From Chara braunii (lineage: Eukaryota > Streptophyta > Charophyceae > Charales > Characeae), in contig BFEA01000301.1 in the NCBI GenBank assembly GCA_003427395.1, positions 832,717 to 886,710 of the forward strand: 53,994 nt of DNA, read 5' to 3'. A program made the position numbers and the translations under genes. Under the pieces are notes generated by a model. The model was given only the letters and a program-made list of their open reading frames with translations, did no database searches and was not told the origin of the DNA. Of the stretch, positions 18,049 to 28,850 are shown one piece after another. Position 1 is the first letter of the stretch. Every line of letters begins with the position of its first letter.

Positions 18049-20033
18049 CTATGAGCGACCAGGAGGACACACTTGGACGACCGGATCTTATGATCAGCTA
18101 GACGCCCGATAGCCCACGTGTCCCTAGGACCGGAGGGTGATAGGGTTCTGTTCCGCCAGCTTAGGGAGAGACAGCAGCAGCAGAGGAGAGCTAGAGCAGT
18201 TGAGGCCAGCAGGGCTTTAGTTAGCGAGGTCGGTGCTACAGCAGCCATGGCTACTTCCGCCATGGTCACTTCTGCGCAACAGACTTCCCAAGCCAGCAGT
18301 TCAGGTGCCGTCGGGTCAACGGTCGCGCAGACCGTGAGTCAGTCCACTGGCGTTATGGCAAGCCAGGCAGCAGTGTTGACTCCAGAGGATGTCGCCATCC
18401 AGCAGGCAGCCCTGCAGGAGGCACAGCTACATCGGGCATTAGGAGAGATAAAAGCGAAGAAGGAGAAGATCAGAAGAAGAGCCAGGATGCAGCGGAGAGG
18501 GGCAGATATAGAGGAGTTAGAGACGATGGACCTGACGAACATGGATGATGATGTGAGGGCAGTTAGGAGGGCCCTACTAGCTGTAATAGAGATACAAGAG
18601 CATCAAACTACCATCCTTCAGGATATCCAACAGCGCCTAGCCGTTTTGAAAGGGTCGTGCTCAGGCAACACCATCACCAGCCGGGCCTCGTGCATGGCCC
18701 GTGCCATATCCTCCTTTTTCTGTCCCACCGGTGACTGGGGTATCCCCATATGTAGCCCCGTCATCAATTGCTATCATTTCCCTGGGCATGCCGCTGTCAG
18801 GAGGGGTAACAGCAGGGAGTAGTTTGCAGGTTCCTGTTCAGACAGTGTACACCCAAACTCCATCGCAGGTTGCAGTCACCACGCAGCCTGCTGTCTCGCA
18901 GCCTGTGCAGCCTCAGGGCACTCAGCCCCAACAGCTAGCACAGCAACCTGTGTCACTGGGTCCACAGCCCAGAGTGGTGCAGGGACCGGGACAAACTCAG
19001 TGGGTACCAAAGACGGCCATCGCCGCTCCCAAACCTTTTACAGGGGACGACACATGGTTGAGGTCAGTGTCAGTCTATGTTAGGTGCAAACTTACCTTGC
19101 CGCACGAAGAAGTGCTTGTGGCTGCAACTTACCTAGAGGGTAGTGCAGCAAGATGGTTGAGCGTTTTACTGCAGCTCCAAGGATATGGTCATGACTTCCG
19201 CGCTTGGGCAGCCACCCAGAAACTGGATGACCTCTTGCCGATGGTGGAAGAGAGGTGGCACGATCCTCAAGAGGCTCAAAGGGCCACTGATGCGATCTTG
19301 ACACTGCACACGAGGCAGTTTAAGTCAGAAAGGGAAGCCACCGACGCTGTTGAGCGTCTGATCTGTGTCCCAGGGGTGCGCTATGACCCCCAGGTCCTGC
19401 TGACCTCATACTTGAGATGCTTTTCTCAGCCTCTCAGGAACCAGTTGGCAAAAGAGGCCCATCAATATGCACAACTTTCATTCGTTCAGTAAGGTGGCCC
19501 TAGACCTTGAAGCTAAGATAGGGCATGGACAGGCACCCACTACGGATGGGAGGAAGAAGACACTGCCTCCTAACTGGAAGGCGAAGGGTCGCTTAATATT
19601 TGTCGATAATGATGGTTCCACCATCGAAGTCGACGAACACTTCCAGGAGGGAGTAGGTTCAGAGGCGGGCAGCGTAGAAACTTCAGAGGCTGGAGTGGTC
19701 GCTGCCGTAGTTCAAAAAGGTAAGGCGACCGGTAGACGCCGCGGAGGCTCCCGGTCCAAGAGTCAAGTTGACCCCAACGTTCCTCCATGGGAGAAAGCGG
19801 GTCTTACAGAGGACGTGTGGAGAGACTGTTAGTCTCGGCAAGCCTATATTCGTTGTGGTCAATATGGCCACAGGCAATTCAAGTGCCGCAATAAGAACGT
19901 GACAGAAAAGATCCCGCCTACGATGGGGCAAGTGTTGGGATCCTCTCATCTCGTTGGTAGCAACGTTGCCAGTACTTCAGGCGGTGCTCCGGAAACACGT
20001 CGGGCCAAAAGGAATAATAGTTGTTCCTGCTAG
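18049..20033 (+). pseudogene. A2 Gag
   Basis: Gag is spread over three frames. The first ATG at 18049 soon meets a stop, and the open part starts near 18118. The N-terminal segment is a Gln/Ala/Arg-rich coiled coil (RQLRERQQQQRRARAVEAS) with a basic KAKKEKIRRRARMQRRG stretch. After a shift near 18700 comes a Pro/Gln-rich linker and the capsid domain (about 19010-19490: APKPFTGDDTWLRSVSVYV, VAATYLEGSAARWLSVL, RNQLAKEAHQY), the Ty3/gypsy Gag pattern. A second shift leads into the nucleocapsid, interrupted by a TAG at 19830-19832. The zinc knuckle at 19845-19886 reads Y-I-R-C..H..C, so the first Cys of CCHC is replaced by Tyr; A1 still has it. Confidence 0.8.
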
Positions 20034-20070
20034 GGTCGAGGTGGTGGAGACACCCTCACCATCTTGAGAG

Positions 20071-20500
20071 ATGGCCCAAGCTACTGACTCCAGTGTCGTC
20101 CCGCAAACACGTTCAGACCAATCGAGCCTCTGTTCGATGAATGTGTTTGAGTCCTTAGAGAAGCTAGAGGTGGAGTGGTCTAGATCAGACCCGCTAGCTT
20201 CTTGGACGGCTCTAGTCAAAGCCCCTAAGGTTGAGATGTTCGTCAGCGAGGTTGTCATTGGCGGCCGCAAGGCCGGGGCCTATTATGACACTTGCTCAAC
20301 ACGGAACTTCATTAGTCGCACGTGCGTTAAGAGGCTGCGTTTACAGGGGCAACCTGTAGAGTCGACTTGTGCCAACAAACAGCGCATGGTAGTCAACGAG
20401 TACCTCCAGAATGTTGAATGTTGTTTCCCGTACTCGGGAGGGGAATTGATACATCGCGTCTCGTTCCTAGTGAGTGACGAACTCCCGATGGACATGTACT
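20071..20500 (+). pseudogene. A2 protease fused in frame to RT by deletion
   Basis: The open frame from 20071 contains [18 protein letters not shown] with the retropepsin loop, here D-T-C (20287-20295) instead of D-S/T-G, as in A1. [13 protein letters not shown] and the flap region with [20 protein letters not shown] follow. At about 20500 the frame passes directly into [14 protein letters not shown] of the RT: compared with A1, roughly 600 bases (protease end, RT fingers) have been deleted. The fusion stays in frame, giving a 196-codon chimeric ORF that could not have either activity. Confidence 0.8.
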
Positions 20501-21525
20501 TCAGTAAGATAGATTTGAAGTCCGGGTACCATCAAATTGCAATCCGGCCCGAGGATCAGCACAAAACCGCTTTCCACACCAGGTACGGTCTGTTCGAGTT
20601 TGTGGTGATGCCTTTTGGCCTTTGCAATGCTCCTGGCACCTTTCAGCATACTTATTTTTAGTAAGACTGTCGAGGAGCACGTTGCACATTTGGACAGTCC
20701 TCAGCCTCCTGCGACAGCACAAGTTCAAGATCAACGGTGAGAAGTGCGAGTTTGGCCGCACCCGTGTCTTGTACTTGGGTCATGAGATCTCCGCGGAAGG
20801 GTTGAAGCCCGATGACGGGAAGGTGGCCAGCATTCGTGATTGGCCACGTCCTGAGTCTGTGACCGAGATGAGATCTTTCTTAGGAATGACAGGTTACTAT
20901 AGGACTTTCGTTAAGAACTATAGCATAGTGGCCGCTCCTTTGACTGATCTGACCCGCCTTGACACCCCATGGGGGTGGACAGACGAGTGCGAGGCTGCTT
21001 TCAAACATGTGAAGCATGCGTTGACGCACTACGAGGTCTTGAAACTTCCTAATCCTGACATACCGTTCATAGTCACCACGAATGCCAACCAATATGGCAT
21101 TGGCGCCGTGCTCGTGCAGCAGGAGGGGCCAAAGTTGAGGCCTGTAGAGTACATGTCCAAGAAAATGTCGTCTCAGAAGTTGGCTAAGTCCACCTATGAG
21201 AAGGAACTCTATGCGGTTTACAAGGCGCTGAGCCATTGGAGACACTATCTCCTTGGGAGATTCTTCATCCTCAGGACTCATCATCAGACCCTGAGATGGA
21301 TGAGAACCCAAACTGTACTCTTTGACGCTCTCAAGCGTTGGATCGAAGTCATTGAGCAGTATGACTTTTGACCCTCTGTACCTGAAAGGGGAGTATAACA
21401 AGGTTGCGGATGCCTTGTCGCGTAGACCTGATTTCTCGGGTGCGCTGATTACTGAGTTCAATCTGATGGACAGTATTACTCAGTCTTTGGTGGAAGCCTA
21501 TCGCGAGGACGAGTTCATGTCTTAG
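20501..21525 (+). pseudogene. A2 reverse transcriptase and RNase H, deleted
   Basis: RT starts at [14 protein letters not shown] and continues through [22 protein letters not shown]. At about 20651 a deletion of some 60 bases relative to A1 removes the segment with the YLDD catalytic box, and the frame closes. A second frame (to 21371) resumes after a two-base loss with LLRQHKFKINGEKCEFG, FLGMTGYYRTFVKNYS and the RNase H domain. There FIVTTNANQYGIGAVL shows Asn in place of the first RNase H Asp (TDAS in A1, C1 and C2). STYEKELYAVYKALSHW and LRWMRTQ follow, then a shift into VADALSRRPDFSGALI and a TAG at 21523-21525 where Gln is likely. Both catalytic centres are therefore lost. Confidence 0.85.
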
Positions 21526-22390
21526 ATCATACGCAGACTTGAGGCGAAGGACAAAAAGACTTATGTCGAGTTAGAGTTAGTCAATGGCTTGCTGTTCCTT
21601 GAGAAGGAAGGAAATAAACGATTCTGGTGGCCCACGATGATGTCACTGGTCAATAGTTTGTTTTTAGGATGGTGTCATGATGCCACTGGCCATTTTGGGT
21701 ACAAGAAGACCGCAGCCAATCTGCTGCAGCGGTTCTGGTGGCCCACGATGATGCGAGACGCCCAGCTGTACGTGGAGACTAGTCAGGTATGTCAAAGAGA
21801 CAAGCCCCGTACTGAGGCTCCTCTTGGGCTCTTGAAGCCCCTTCCGATTCCGGAACGCCTGGTGAGGGCCTGTCCATGGACTTCATGGATACTCTAGTCA
21901 CCAGCAAGAGTGGGATGCGACACATCTTCGTCATCGTGGATAGATTTAGCAAGTATGCTAGGTTAGTGGCAATGTCGGAAACAGCCAGAACGGAGTATGT
22001 GATCAGAGTGTTTAAAGAGAACTGGGTCGGACTTTTGTTTACCGAAGTCTATTATTAGGACAGGGATGTCTGGTTTACCAGCGAGTTGTGGAAGGCCGCT
22101 GCTGTAGAGCAGGGAACTCAGTTGCAGATGACTTCTGGGAATTACCCAGAGGCCAACAGTCAGGCGGAGCAACTGAACCGCACTGTACAACACCTGTTGA
22201 GGCATTACATCAAGCCCAACCAGGTGGACTGGGATGAAAAGCTTGCTCTCATCGCCAGCTTGTACAACAACGCTGTACACAGCCCCACCGGGGTGAGCCC
22301 AAAAAGCTTACTGCTAACATTCAGGTTGGGGATACGGTCTGGGTTAAGTCTTCAGAACTGGGACAGGAGCACGGGATCTCCCGCAAACTC
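21526..22390 (+). pseudogene. A2 integrase, fragmented
   Basis: The frame 21589-21897 has WCHDATGHFGYKK (HxxxH) and VCQRDKPRT, with the CxxC half weakened (SQVC where A1 has TCQVC, so the first Cys is changed). FWWPTMM occurs twice about 110 bases apart, suggesting a small duplication or conversion. A shift follows, then MDFMDTLVTSKSGMRH (first catalytic Asp) and a stop in the segment where IISD is expected, with DRDVWFTSELW after it. The frame 22086-22595 has the EANSQAEQLNR glutamate and LIASLYNNAVHSPTGVSP. Next to it about 200 bases are missing relative to A1, bringing VGDTVWVKSSEL close by in another frame. Inactive. Confidence 0.8.
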
Positions 22391-22816
22391 ATGCCCCAGT
22401 ACTTTGGACCCTGGGAAGTCTTGGATATCGTTGGGACAGATCCGGATGGGCCATCTTATGTTATCCGGACCCCTGGTCATCTCCGTACTTACCCTGTTTT
22501 TCACGCCTCCAAGCTGGCACCTTTCAAAGATACTGATCAGTTTCCATCTCGTCGCTCAATGCTGCCCCCAACCATGGATGGAGAGGTGTACATAGATGAT
22601 ATTGTGGATCACAGAGAGCTGCCGGTATCAAGACCGGCAGGCAGCGGACGTCCTCCGAAACCAAAGCTGCAGTACCGCGTTCGGTTCCGGCATCACACTG
22701 ATACGAAGGAGGACCGCTGGTTCACCAGGGAAGAGCTCATGCAGACCGCTCCTCAAGTTGTAACTCAATACGAGAGATCTCTGCAGAAGGGAAAGCGCCC
22801 TATGATCGAAGATTGA
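22391..22816 (+). pseudogene. A2 Pol C-terminus: GPY/F module and chromodomain
   Basis: This 141-codon frame is the plus-strand twin of 3024-2599. It has PQYFGPWEVLDIVG, YPVFHASKLAPF, an acidic linker VYIDDIVDHREL and the chromodomain with LQYRVRFRHHTD and EDRWFTREELMQTAPQVV. It ends at the natural stop 22814-22816. The domain itself has no stop or shift and is one of the best kept parts of the element, but it is out of frame with the integrase before it. Confidence 0.85.
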
Positions 22817-22837
22817 GCTTCTCCGAAGACTGTTGAC

Positions 22838-22853
22838 GCTGAGGAGGAGGGAA
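22838..22853 (+). other. Polypurine tract of A2
   Basis: GCTGAGGAGGAGGGAA directly precedes the 3' LTR start TGCAAGG. It is the counterpart of the A1 tract at 2562-2574. Confidence 0.85.
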
Positions 22854-23763
22854 TGCAAGGCCATCCCCTCTATGAGCCCCATAAGGCCCCATTTTTGCAG
22901 CCCGTCGGCCACCCTAAGCGAAGGCAGGCTCGACGAGGCCCTCAGGGTCCTTTTCCGGCCACCGCGCAACTCAGGGAAATTCAGGCAGTTGCACAGCGCC
23001 AGTTGGTTCAGTTAACCCAGGCCCTGGGCCGCCTGTGTAAATTTATGTGAAGCAGGCCTTGGGCTGGATACTGGTACCGGGCAAAACACAAGCCGAAGGC
23101 AGTTGGGCACGCGCAACCACTTCAGGCCCAAGGCCTGCTCTCGTCCTGCTGGGCCTCAGGCTACCGGGGCCTACTGGAAGCTTCCTGGGACTGGACGCAG
23201 GCAGGCCACTTCGATATAGGAAAGGGCCTGCCTCCTCATTCGGCATTCGGGTGCTGGCTGCATGCTGCGCAAGCGCTGCTGCTGCGTTATTTGCTGGCTG
23301 GCGCCTACGCTCTCACAGGCGAGCAGGGAAGGAGCACGCAGCCATAGCCGAGCTCCGCTGCTGTAAGCTGGGTGAGACGCAGGGTGGTCCTTGGGTGCTA
23401 GTGGCATCTGTGAGTTGGGGAAAAAGGTTGTGAGTGTAGCGCGGGACATACCTGGTCCTGGAAGCGTGCGACATTGGTCGCCATATGCTCGTACTTCGAG
23501 AATGCTGTTGACATCATCTTTCGGCTTCGTAGTATAGGCTAGATAGGATCTGCCACCTGTAGTCTGGGCGCCGAGCGCTAGATAGGATATCAACTCTGGT
23601 TCTTTGTTGATGATGATGGGACTATTTCAGCATTGTCAATTATGAACTCTTGGTGTGTTCTTATTTGGTGAATCTCGTGATGCAAATTCTGCTGTTGGTT
23701 AGAGGTGAAGACTATCTGGACTCATATGTATGATGCTGTTTGATTGCTGAAGTTCCCTTTGCA
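22854..23763 (+). repeat. 3' LTR of A2, end damaged
   Basis: It matches the 5' LTR (15866-16788) to about 23755. The last part, GCTATTGCTCATCTTTCTTGCA in the 5' LTR (22 bases, shown here only as its ends GCTATT and CTTGCA), is replaced by a short CCTTTGCA. This may be an internal deletion that spared the terminal GCA. Confidence 0.88.
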
Positions 23764-24521
23764 ACAGCCTCGACAGAGAGAGGCTACAGGCGACGAGAAA
23801 ACAGCAAGCCATTGCACTGTTGTGTTGTAAGTCTAGGGAAGTCGGGTAGAAGAGGCAGAGGCTGACGAGTTTGGGGGTTCTTTTGGTTCTTTTCGTTGCT
23901 TTTTTTTTCCAGCCTTGGTGGAGGTCGTGTTGCTTCCCTGCTTTGCTATTGTGGGCATGTATGCAGGGTATCTTCTCCACATGCCGCGGGCGCCCATAGC
24001 TGGGGCCGGCCAGCTCCATTCGTGACAAAGCTGGGCTCGACGCCCAAGTGCTGATAAGCGCTTCCTCGTATTTGTGTGCTTGTTTGGGTTTGGTCAGCTG
24101 CCACCGAACCTGCAATTTCAGTGGTTCTTCTTCGACTTGGCAGATCTTCATCTTCATCCAGTTGTTGCTCTTCTTCATCATCCTGGGAGCTGCACTCCCC
24201 TGCTGAGTGGACACTTCATCTGCAGTGGGCTTCTTGACAGGTGCAGAGATGGGTATTGGATTTAGGAGGGTGTGTGGCGATTGGCAGGCTTGATAGCTTG
24301 GGTGCTTGCAAACACCATAGCTAGAGCTTGAGGAAGACGGAGGAAGAAGAAGACTCCCGGATACTTCGATGAAATCTTGTGAATAATTGATCCGTGGGTG
24401 TTGATAACGTGGTTGGGATCCTTGGAAATTTATGCTGTTGATTGACTTGTGGAGAGACAGTAATTAAAATTGATTTTCATTTCAATTCTATTTTCAGTGT
24501 TTGTGTGCTTCCGCTGTGTAT
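23764..24521. other. Spacer with an acidic minus-strand reading stretch
   Basis: No transposon domain was seen. On the minus strand around 24190-24000 one frame reads SSQDDEEEQQLDEDEDLPSR followed by a neutral stretch without stops for about 60 codons, and an overlapping frame is open from 24214 to 23699. Neither shows a family I recognise. It could be a remnant exon or chance. A T-rich run lies at 23900-23912. Confidence 0.4.
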
Positions 24522-25390
24522 TGCAAGGAAAATGAGCAATAGCGAAGTGACAGATTCCAGATTGCAAAATTACATTGAAAGCCAGGAAGTCGGACAGTGT
24601 CCAGAACACAGAATTGCACCGATATTACACCAATGGAGAACCAAAACACTGAATCCGAGTGTTAATGACAGCATACTCTCTCCATCACCAACATAAGTAT
24701 CCAGAGCCCTTCCTCCTATCTGGCACTCGGTGCCCAGACTACGATCACGCAGTACTACCGGCCTACGAATTGCAATGCAACTGTTGATGTCAGCAGCCGA
24801 ACGAAGGTGCATGAAGATGTTGACCCATTATGACAATCACCAAGACCAGGTACGTGCCCTCAAATCATCATCCTCATCTCTCTCTCTCTCTCTCTCTCTC
24901 TCATCTTCTCTACCCACAACTTCCTCATACACGAAGACCACCACCACCTCCGCTGACTCTATCCAAGCCAAGCCCGGCTATGGTTGGGCTGGCTATGGCG
25001 CTGCCCTCAGCAGCGCCCTTCCTCTTGCACTACCGCACGCGCACGCTCGCTTGCATCCAGCAAGCTGGCACAGCAGCCCGTGAACTATCACTCCAGCAGC
25101 GCTGCCACATTTGCTTGCAAGTGCCCGAATGACTGCCCTGGCGCCCGTCCCTTTCCTACATGGCAAGTGGCGGGCGCCTTGCCTTGCCACACCCACGTGA
25201 GAAGAGTGCCCAGTAGCTTCAGTCTCAGCCAAAGTGTCTGCGCCCAGGCCCGTTCAGACAGCGGCCTGGGACCGATTTGGTTAGGCATGTCCAACCACCC
25301 AGGCACAGTCATGAGATGCTCCCTGTGCTTACCCCACCTTGCTAGAAGGGCCTGAAAGGCTCACAAATCTTTCCCATTCTTGCGTGCAAG
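24522..25390 (-). repeat. Probable divergent A-like solo LTR
   Basis: TGCAAGG at 24522, followed by ATGAGCAATAGCGAAG, matches the reverse complement of the A LTR terminus. About 180 bases on, CTATCTGGCACTCGGTGCCC matches CTATCTGGCGCTCGGCGCCC of A1 (about 1869), and near 24845 ACCAGGTACGTG matches ACCAGGTATGTC (about 2000). The rest is only loosely similar. The right end could not be fixed and is approximate; no internal element sequence adjoins it. Confidence 0.5.
24872..24904. repeat. (CT)n microsatellite
   Basis: A run of CT repeats of about 30 bases, just after a GT-donor-like ACCAGGTACGTG. Similar CT runs follow donor-like motifs in the C-family leaders. Confidence 0.85.
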
Positions 25391-26444
25391 GTGGATGTAA
25401 CCAACTGGCGCATTGCAGCTGTCTGGTGCCAACCAAGATTTGCAAAAATTGACGAGTTCAGAGCGCATTGAGATTCAGGGCGCCGACCTTCACTTAGGGC
25501 AAGCGTGTCCTGCTGCAGGGCCATATGCTGAGGGTCAAGTATTCTTATCATCCAGTGTGGTGCAGATTGGTCCCTCCAAAGGTCACTCGTCATTGCACAT
25601 GTGTATGGGAACGGGTGGATGCCATGTTGGATCTCGTTTCAATCACGCACATAACATACACATAGGGATTGAGGTGTGTGCAAATCGTCTCTGTCAGCCC
25701 TCACAGGCAACAGGCCAGACACACAGAAACTACAAATTGTGATGCTATGGTCCAATACTTCAGATTCTCTGGTTCCAGTAATCATTTTCCAATCAAATCC
25801 TCTTTCCCAGTCGGCAAAATTGAGAATATTCTCCAAAGTTGGCAAAGACTTCCCATTGCTCAACGAAGCTGTAGTTTCAGATCTTTCAATCGTAATGCAT
25901 CAACATCAACTCCCGCCAAAACTATGCCCTTCTCAACAAAGAGCTTGCTTTCCCACCTCTGAGGAACAGAAGGCACATGCAGGTTATGATGCAAACTTTG
26001 TCACCAACTGAACAGACATCCATCCATGACAACCAGCCTTTCATCAACTGGCTATATGTATCCTGCCCAACAAAGAACAACGCGCGCCGAAGGAGAAGTC
26101 CAACCTCGACGTCGAACGTAAATGTGCAAGGCCATATTTACACACTACATTCTTACCTGCACGTTAGCAACAAGTCGTCGCACCATCATCGGTTCAATAT
26201 AGTTTGGCCAGACTGTCAATAGCAACTTATTCAACCATTCACACGATTCCACTGGAGTTGCTGCCTGTGCAGGAAGGAAATTACAACACACACCGCCACA
26301 TATGCCACATTAACAGGAAAACAGGCAGATACAATGATGTCACATCTGTGTTGGTAAGTACAATCCAAATAACTTCAGAGAGTGCAATGTCACGCACGTG
26401 CCACGAAACAGCTCATCTAACTAGTGCCGGTTTGTCATTGCAAC
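25391..26444. other. Spacer left of C1
   Basis: About 1 kb of mixed-composition sequence. Short open frames exist on the plus strand (for example 25413-25742 and 25669-25962), but none shows a recognisable domain or sustained coding character. No repeats shared with the rest of the window were noticed. Confidence 0.55.
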
Positions 26445-26449
26445 GGTGG
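26445..26449. repeat. Target-site duplication of C1, left copy
   Basis: GGTGG lies directly before the LTR terminus TGCAATC. The identical five bases follow the other LTR at 35213-35217. Confidence 0.85.
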
Positions 26450-27351
26450 TGCAATCAGACTCGTTTCATTCACACTTTTTATGTATGAGAACAGCAACAC
26501 AGCAAACTGGCGACATGCGCCCACACAGTACTCAGAGATACGGCTTCCAGATAAGAGTTCGCTTCCACTGGCTATGGCGACTTAGCGCCCAAACAACTCG
26601 CTGTTCACCCACCGGATCACCCTGGATATCCCACACGCAACACTCCGCACACTCACACCACACGCACACTGCGTCCTAAGCTACAGCTATGGCAGCGCTA
26701 GCTGCCCCTATCCTATCGCTATGGCTACACTGCATCACTCTCGCCCACTTCGTCTTCGGGCATACTGCAGACCTCCTCGCACAAGACGCTGAGGCAGCGC
26801 TTCCGCATGGCTTCCGCAGGAATGAATGAATGGCTGTGCGCGGCCTCTTGATTTTTACTTCTGTGACTCGTTGGTCTGCCCTGTTTCCCTGGCCCACGGT
26901 GCACACAGTCCCAAACGGTACTTGCTTGACTGGACCGGACTGACTGGACTGGGACCGCTGACTCTGCATGGTGGACTTCCACCACTTGCCCACTTGCCTC
27001 TGCCTAAACTGGGGCTGACTCCGAAAGGCCACTTCTAGAACCATCCACTTGGCCTTTCGGTACTGTAGCAGCTACGACTCTGCCCTTTCAGGTAAGTAGC
27101 GGCTACGACGTTGACCTTTCGGAAAGTCTACAGCTACGACCTCTGGACTGTCTAGACTCCTACCCGACAGGTCTATAGTTTGAATCCCCTATGCCCTCTA
27201 ACCTACGACGTCCTACTTGCCACTGGCGATTCTACAGGTCGCAGGTTCAACTCTACGGGTTGACACAGGTACTGTACACAGGTGAGGTGGGGATCTAGGG
27301 ATCGAGCCCTGGGATCTGCATCAGCTACTGCAACTGGTGAATACCATTTCA
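26450..27351 (-). repeat. 3' LTR of C1
   Basis: 902 bp, similar along its whole length to 34311-35212. The first 130 bases compared by eye show a single difference, with a small cluster of changes just after. Its TATA box is mutated (ATTTTTA at the place of ATTTATA). The T-arm-like box lies at 27295-27312. Confidence 0.93.
27295..27312 (-). promoter_or_regulatory. tRNA T-arm/B-box-like box in C1 LTR
   Basis: On the minus strand CCAGGGCTCGATCCCTAG, differing by one base from the box in the B-family LTRs. It starts about 39 bases into the LTR and recurs at 35156-35173. Function is inferred only. Confidence 0.4.
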
Positions 27352-27389
27352 CTCCCGCCGGCCTAAATTCGAGGTCCTCCGAGAAAATT

Positions 27390-27711
27390 TTAGTCCAAGG
27401 CAGGACCTTTACCTTTCCTATCTCTTTCATAGGCCTTGACTATATCGGGAGCTGTCTCTAGAAGTTCAGTTCGGGTGTACCATCGGTCGTCTTTTGGTTC
27501 CTGATATGCAAATCGGACCTTGTACTGTTCCTCAGGACGACCCCTACCTCCTGTTCTAAACACATCTTCACCTACAATGCCGTCAATGTCATATCTTCCA
27601 TCCATGTCTGGTGGGATCATGGATCGTCTCGACGGGAACTGATCACTCACCGTGCATGGCAACAACTTTGACGCATGGAAAACTGGGTAGGTGTGGAGGT
27701 CTAGTGGAATC
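27390..27711 (-). pseudogene. C1 Pol C-terminus: chromodomain region
   Basis: The frame 27665-27390 reads DQFPSRRSMIPPDMDGRYD, a Gly/Arg linker (FRTGGRGRPE) and the chromodomain EQYKVRFAYQEPKDDRWYTR followed by TELLETAPDIVKAYERD, ending at the natural stop. The layout is the same as in A (QFPSRRSM...DRWFTREELMQTAP), so families A and C are related chromoviruses. It is separated by a frameshift from the GPY/F module, which sits at the end of the integrase frame (YRGPWPVLE). No Gln-rich or other extra tail was seen. Confidence 0.82.
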
Positions 27712-28850
27712 TCAACGGTATAGGATTGACCATCCTCTCCACCCTTCTAGAACCGGCCATGGCCCTCTATACGTAGGCAGTAACTTCTGCGAGATGTTCT
27801 CCTCAGGAGCAAACTCTTTCTCGTTGACCCAGACTATAAAACCTACTTGGAACTGTGAGGGGCGACGATGTTTTTTGGCTTGCTCTATCATCCTATGCTG
27901 GGCTTTCCCGAGGTTCTCTACAACAGTAGCTAGTTCTTTCTCGTGCTGTAAAGCGAACTCCCTAGTACCGGGCGGTAGCCTGTAGATCTGATCCCGGTTA
28001 AGTCCCTCAAATGGCATGCGCGGTCTAAAGGACTTGTGCAGTTCGTTGGGAGTGCGGCACGTAGACAGCTGCACACTATTGTTGTAAGCACTAGCTGCCT
28101 TGGGAAGCATCTCATCCCAGTCTACTTGATCTGGTCTAATGTACATTCTCAGAACTTGCTGCAGGATCTTATTCATTTGCTCGGTCTGACCGTTGGTATC
28201 TGGGTGACGGCCACATGACATTAGCAACTTAGAGCCATAGACTTTCATCAACTCCTGCCAGTTCTGACTCGTGAACCGGGTTTCAGTAACACTAACTATA
28301 GACAACGGGACCCCGTGCTTGCTGACCCAATGATCAAAAAATTTACGAATGACTAACTTTGTCCGTGCCTCTGAAGGCAAAGGAACAAAAACAACACATT
28401 TACTGAATCTATCGACTATCACCATGACTTGGCTCTTGCCATGTCTACTCTTTACGCCCGTGTCCATGAAGTCGATGGACACTGAATCTCCGGGCTGATC
28501 AGGGATAGGTAAGGGTCTGAGAAGACCTGGCGGGGCACGCGTAGTAGTCTTATTCCGCTAGCAGACTTTACAACATCAAACATATTCTATGCAATCATTC
28601 TTCATACCCGGCCAGGTGAACGCGTGCATCAGATTGGCTAAAGTCTTTTGCCAACCAAAGTGACCCTCTGTGTCGTGACATTCTCCTAAGATCAGACTAC
28701 GGATCTCTTCATTATTGGGAATGCACAGTCGGTCAAATACGAGAGTAACCCCTCAGTAGTGCGGTAATCCGGTTCGGTCTCTGGGGCTTCCTTAACTCTC
28801 TTAAGGAGTTCGCTGTAAATAGGGTCATGTGCGTATGCCTCTTTAACCTT
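27712..28850 (-). pseudogene. C1 integrase
   Basis: The N-terminal zinc finger lies at about 28700-28550: ECHDTEGHFGWQKTL (HxxxH), then C-C-K-V-C (CxxC) with a TGA or TAG on each side, including TAG at 28560-28558 where Gln is expected. The main 256-codon frame starts at SIDFMDTGVKSRHGK with the first catalytic Asp. At the second Asp, VRDRDSRF in C2 becomes VSVTETRF here, so the catalytic residue is lost. The glutamate in DTNGQTEQMNK is present, and AASAYNNSVQLSTCRTPNELH follows. The C-terminal tail contains FALQHEKELATVVENL, RRPSQFQVG and the GPY/F module YRGPWPVLEG, then a frameshift. The enzyme is inactive twice over. Confidence 0.87.

Larger units (their letters stand above)
15866..23763 (+). 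mobile_element. Element A2, Ty3/gypsy chromovirus with both LTRs
   Basis: A2 has a 923-bp 5' LTR, a PBS matching the tRNA-iMet 3' end, a leader of about 1.2 kb, gag, protease, RT/RNase H, integrase, chromodomain, PPT and a 3' LTR. It is the plus-strand counterpart of A1. Deletions inside RT, frameshifts and stops make it defective. The left flank ends ACAA and the right flank begins ACAG, so a clean target-site duplication is not visible; the 3' LTR end is itself damaged. Confidence 0.9.

Noticed and set aside
24730-25355. Plus-strand frames with Ser and Pro runs
   Set aside because: Generated by the CT microsatellite and the decayed A-like LTR; no domain.
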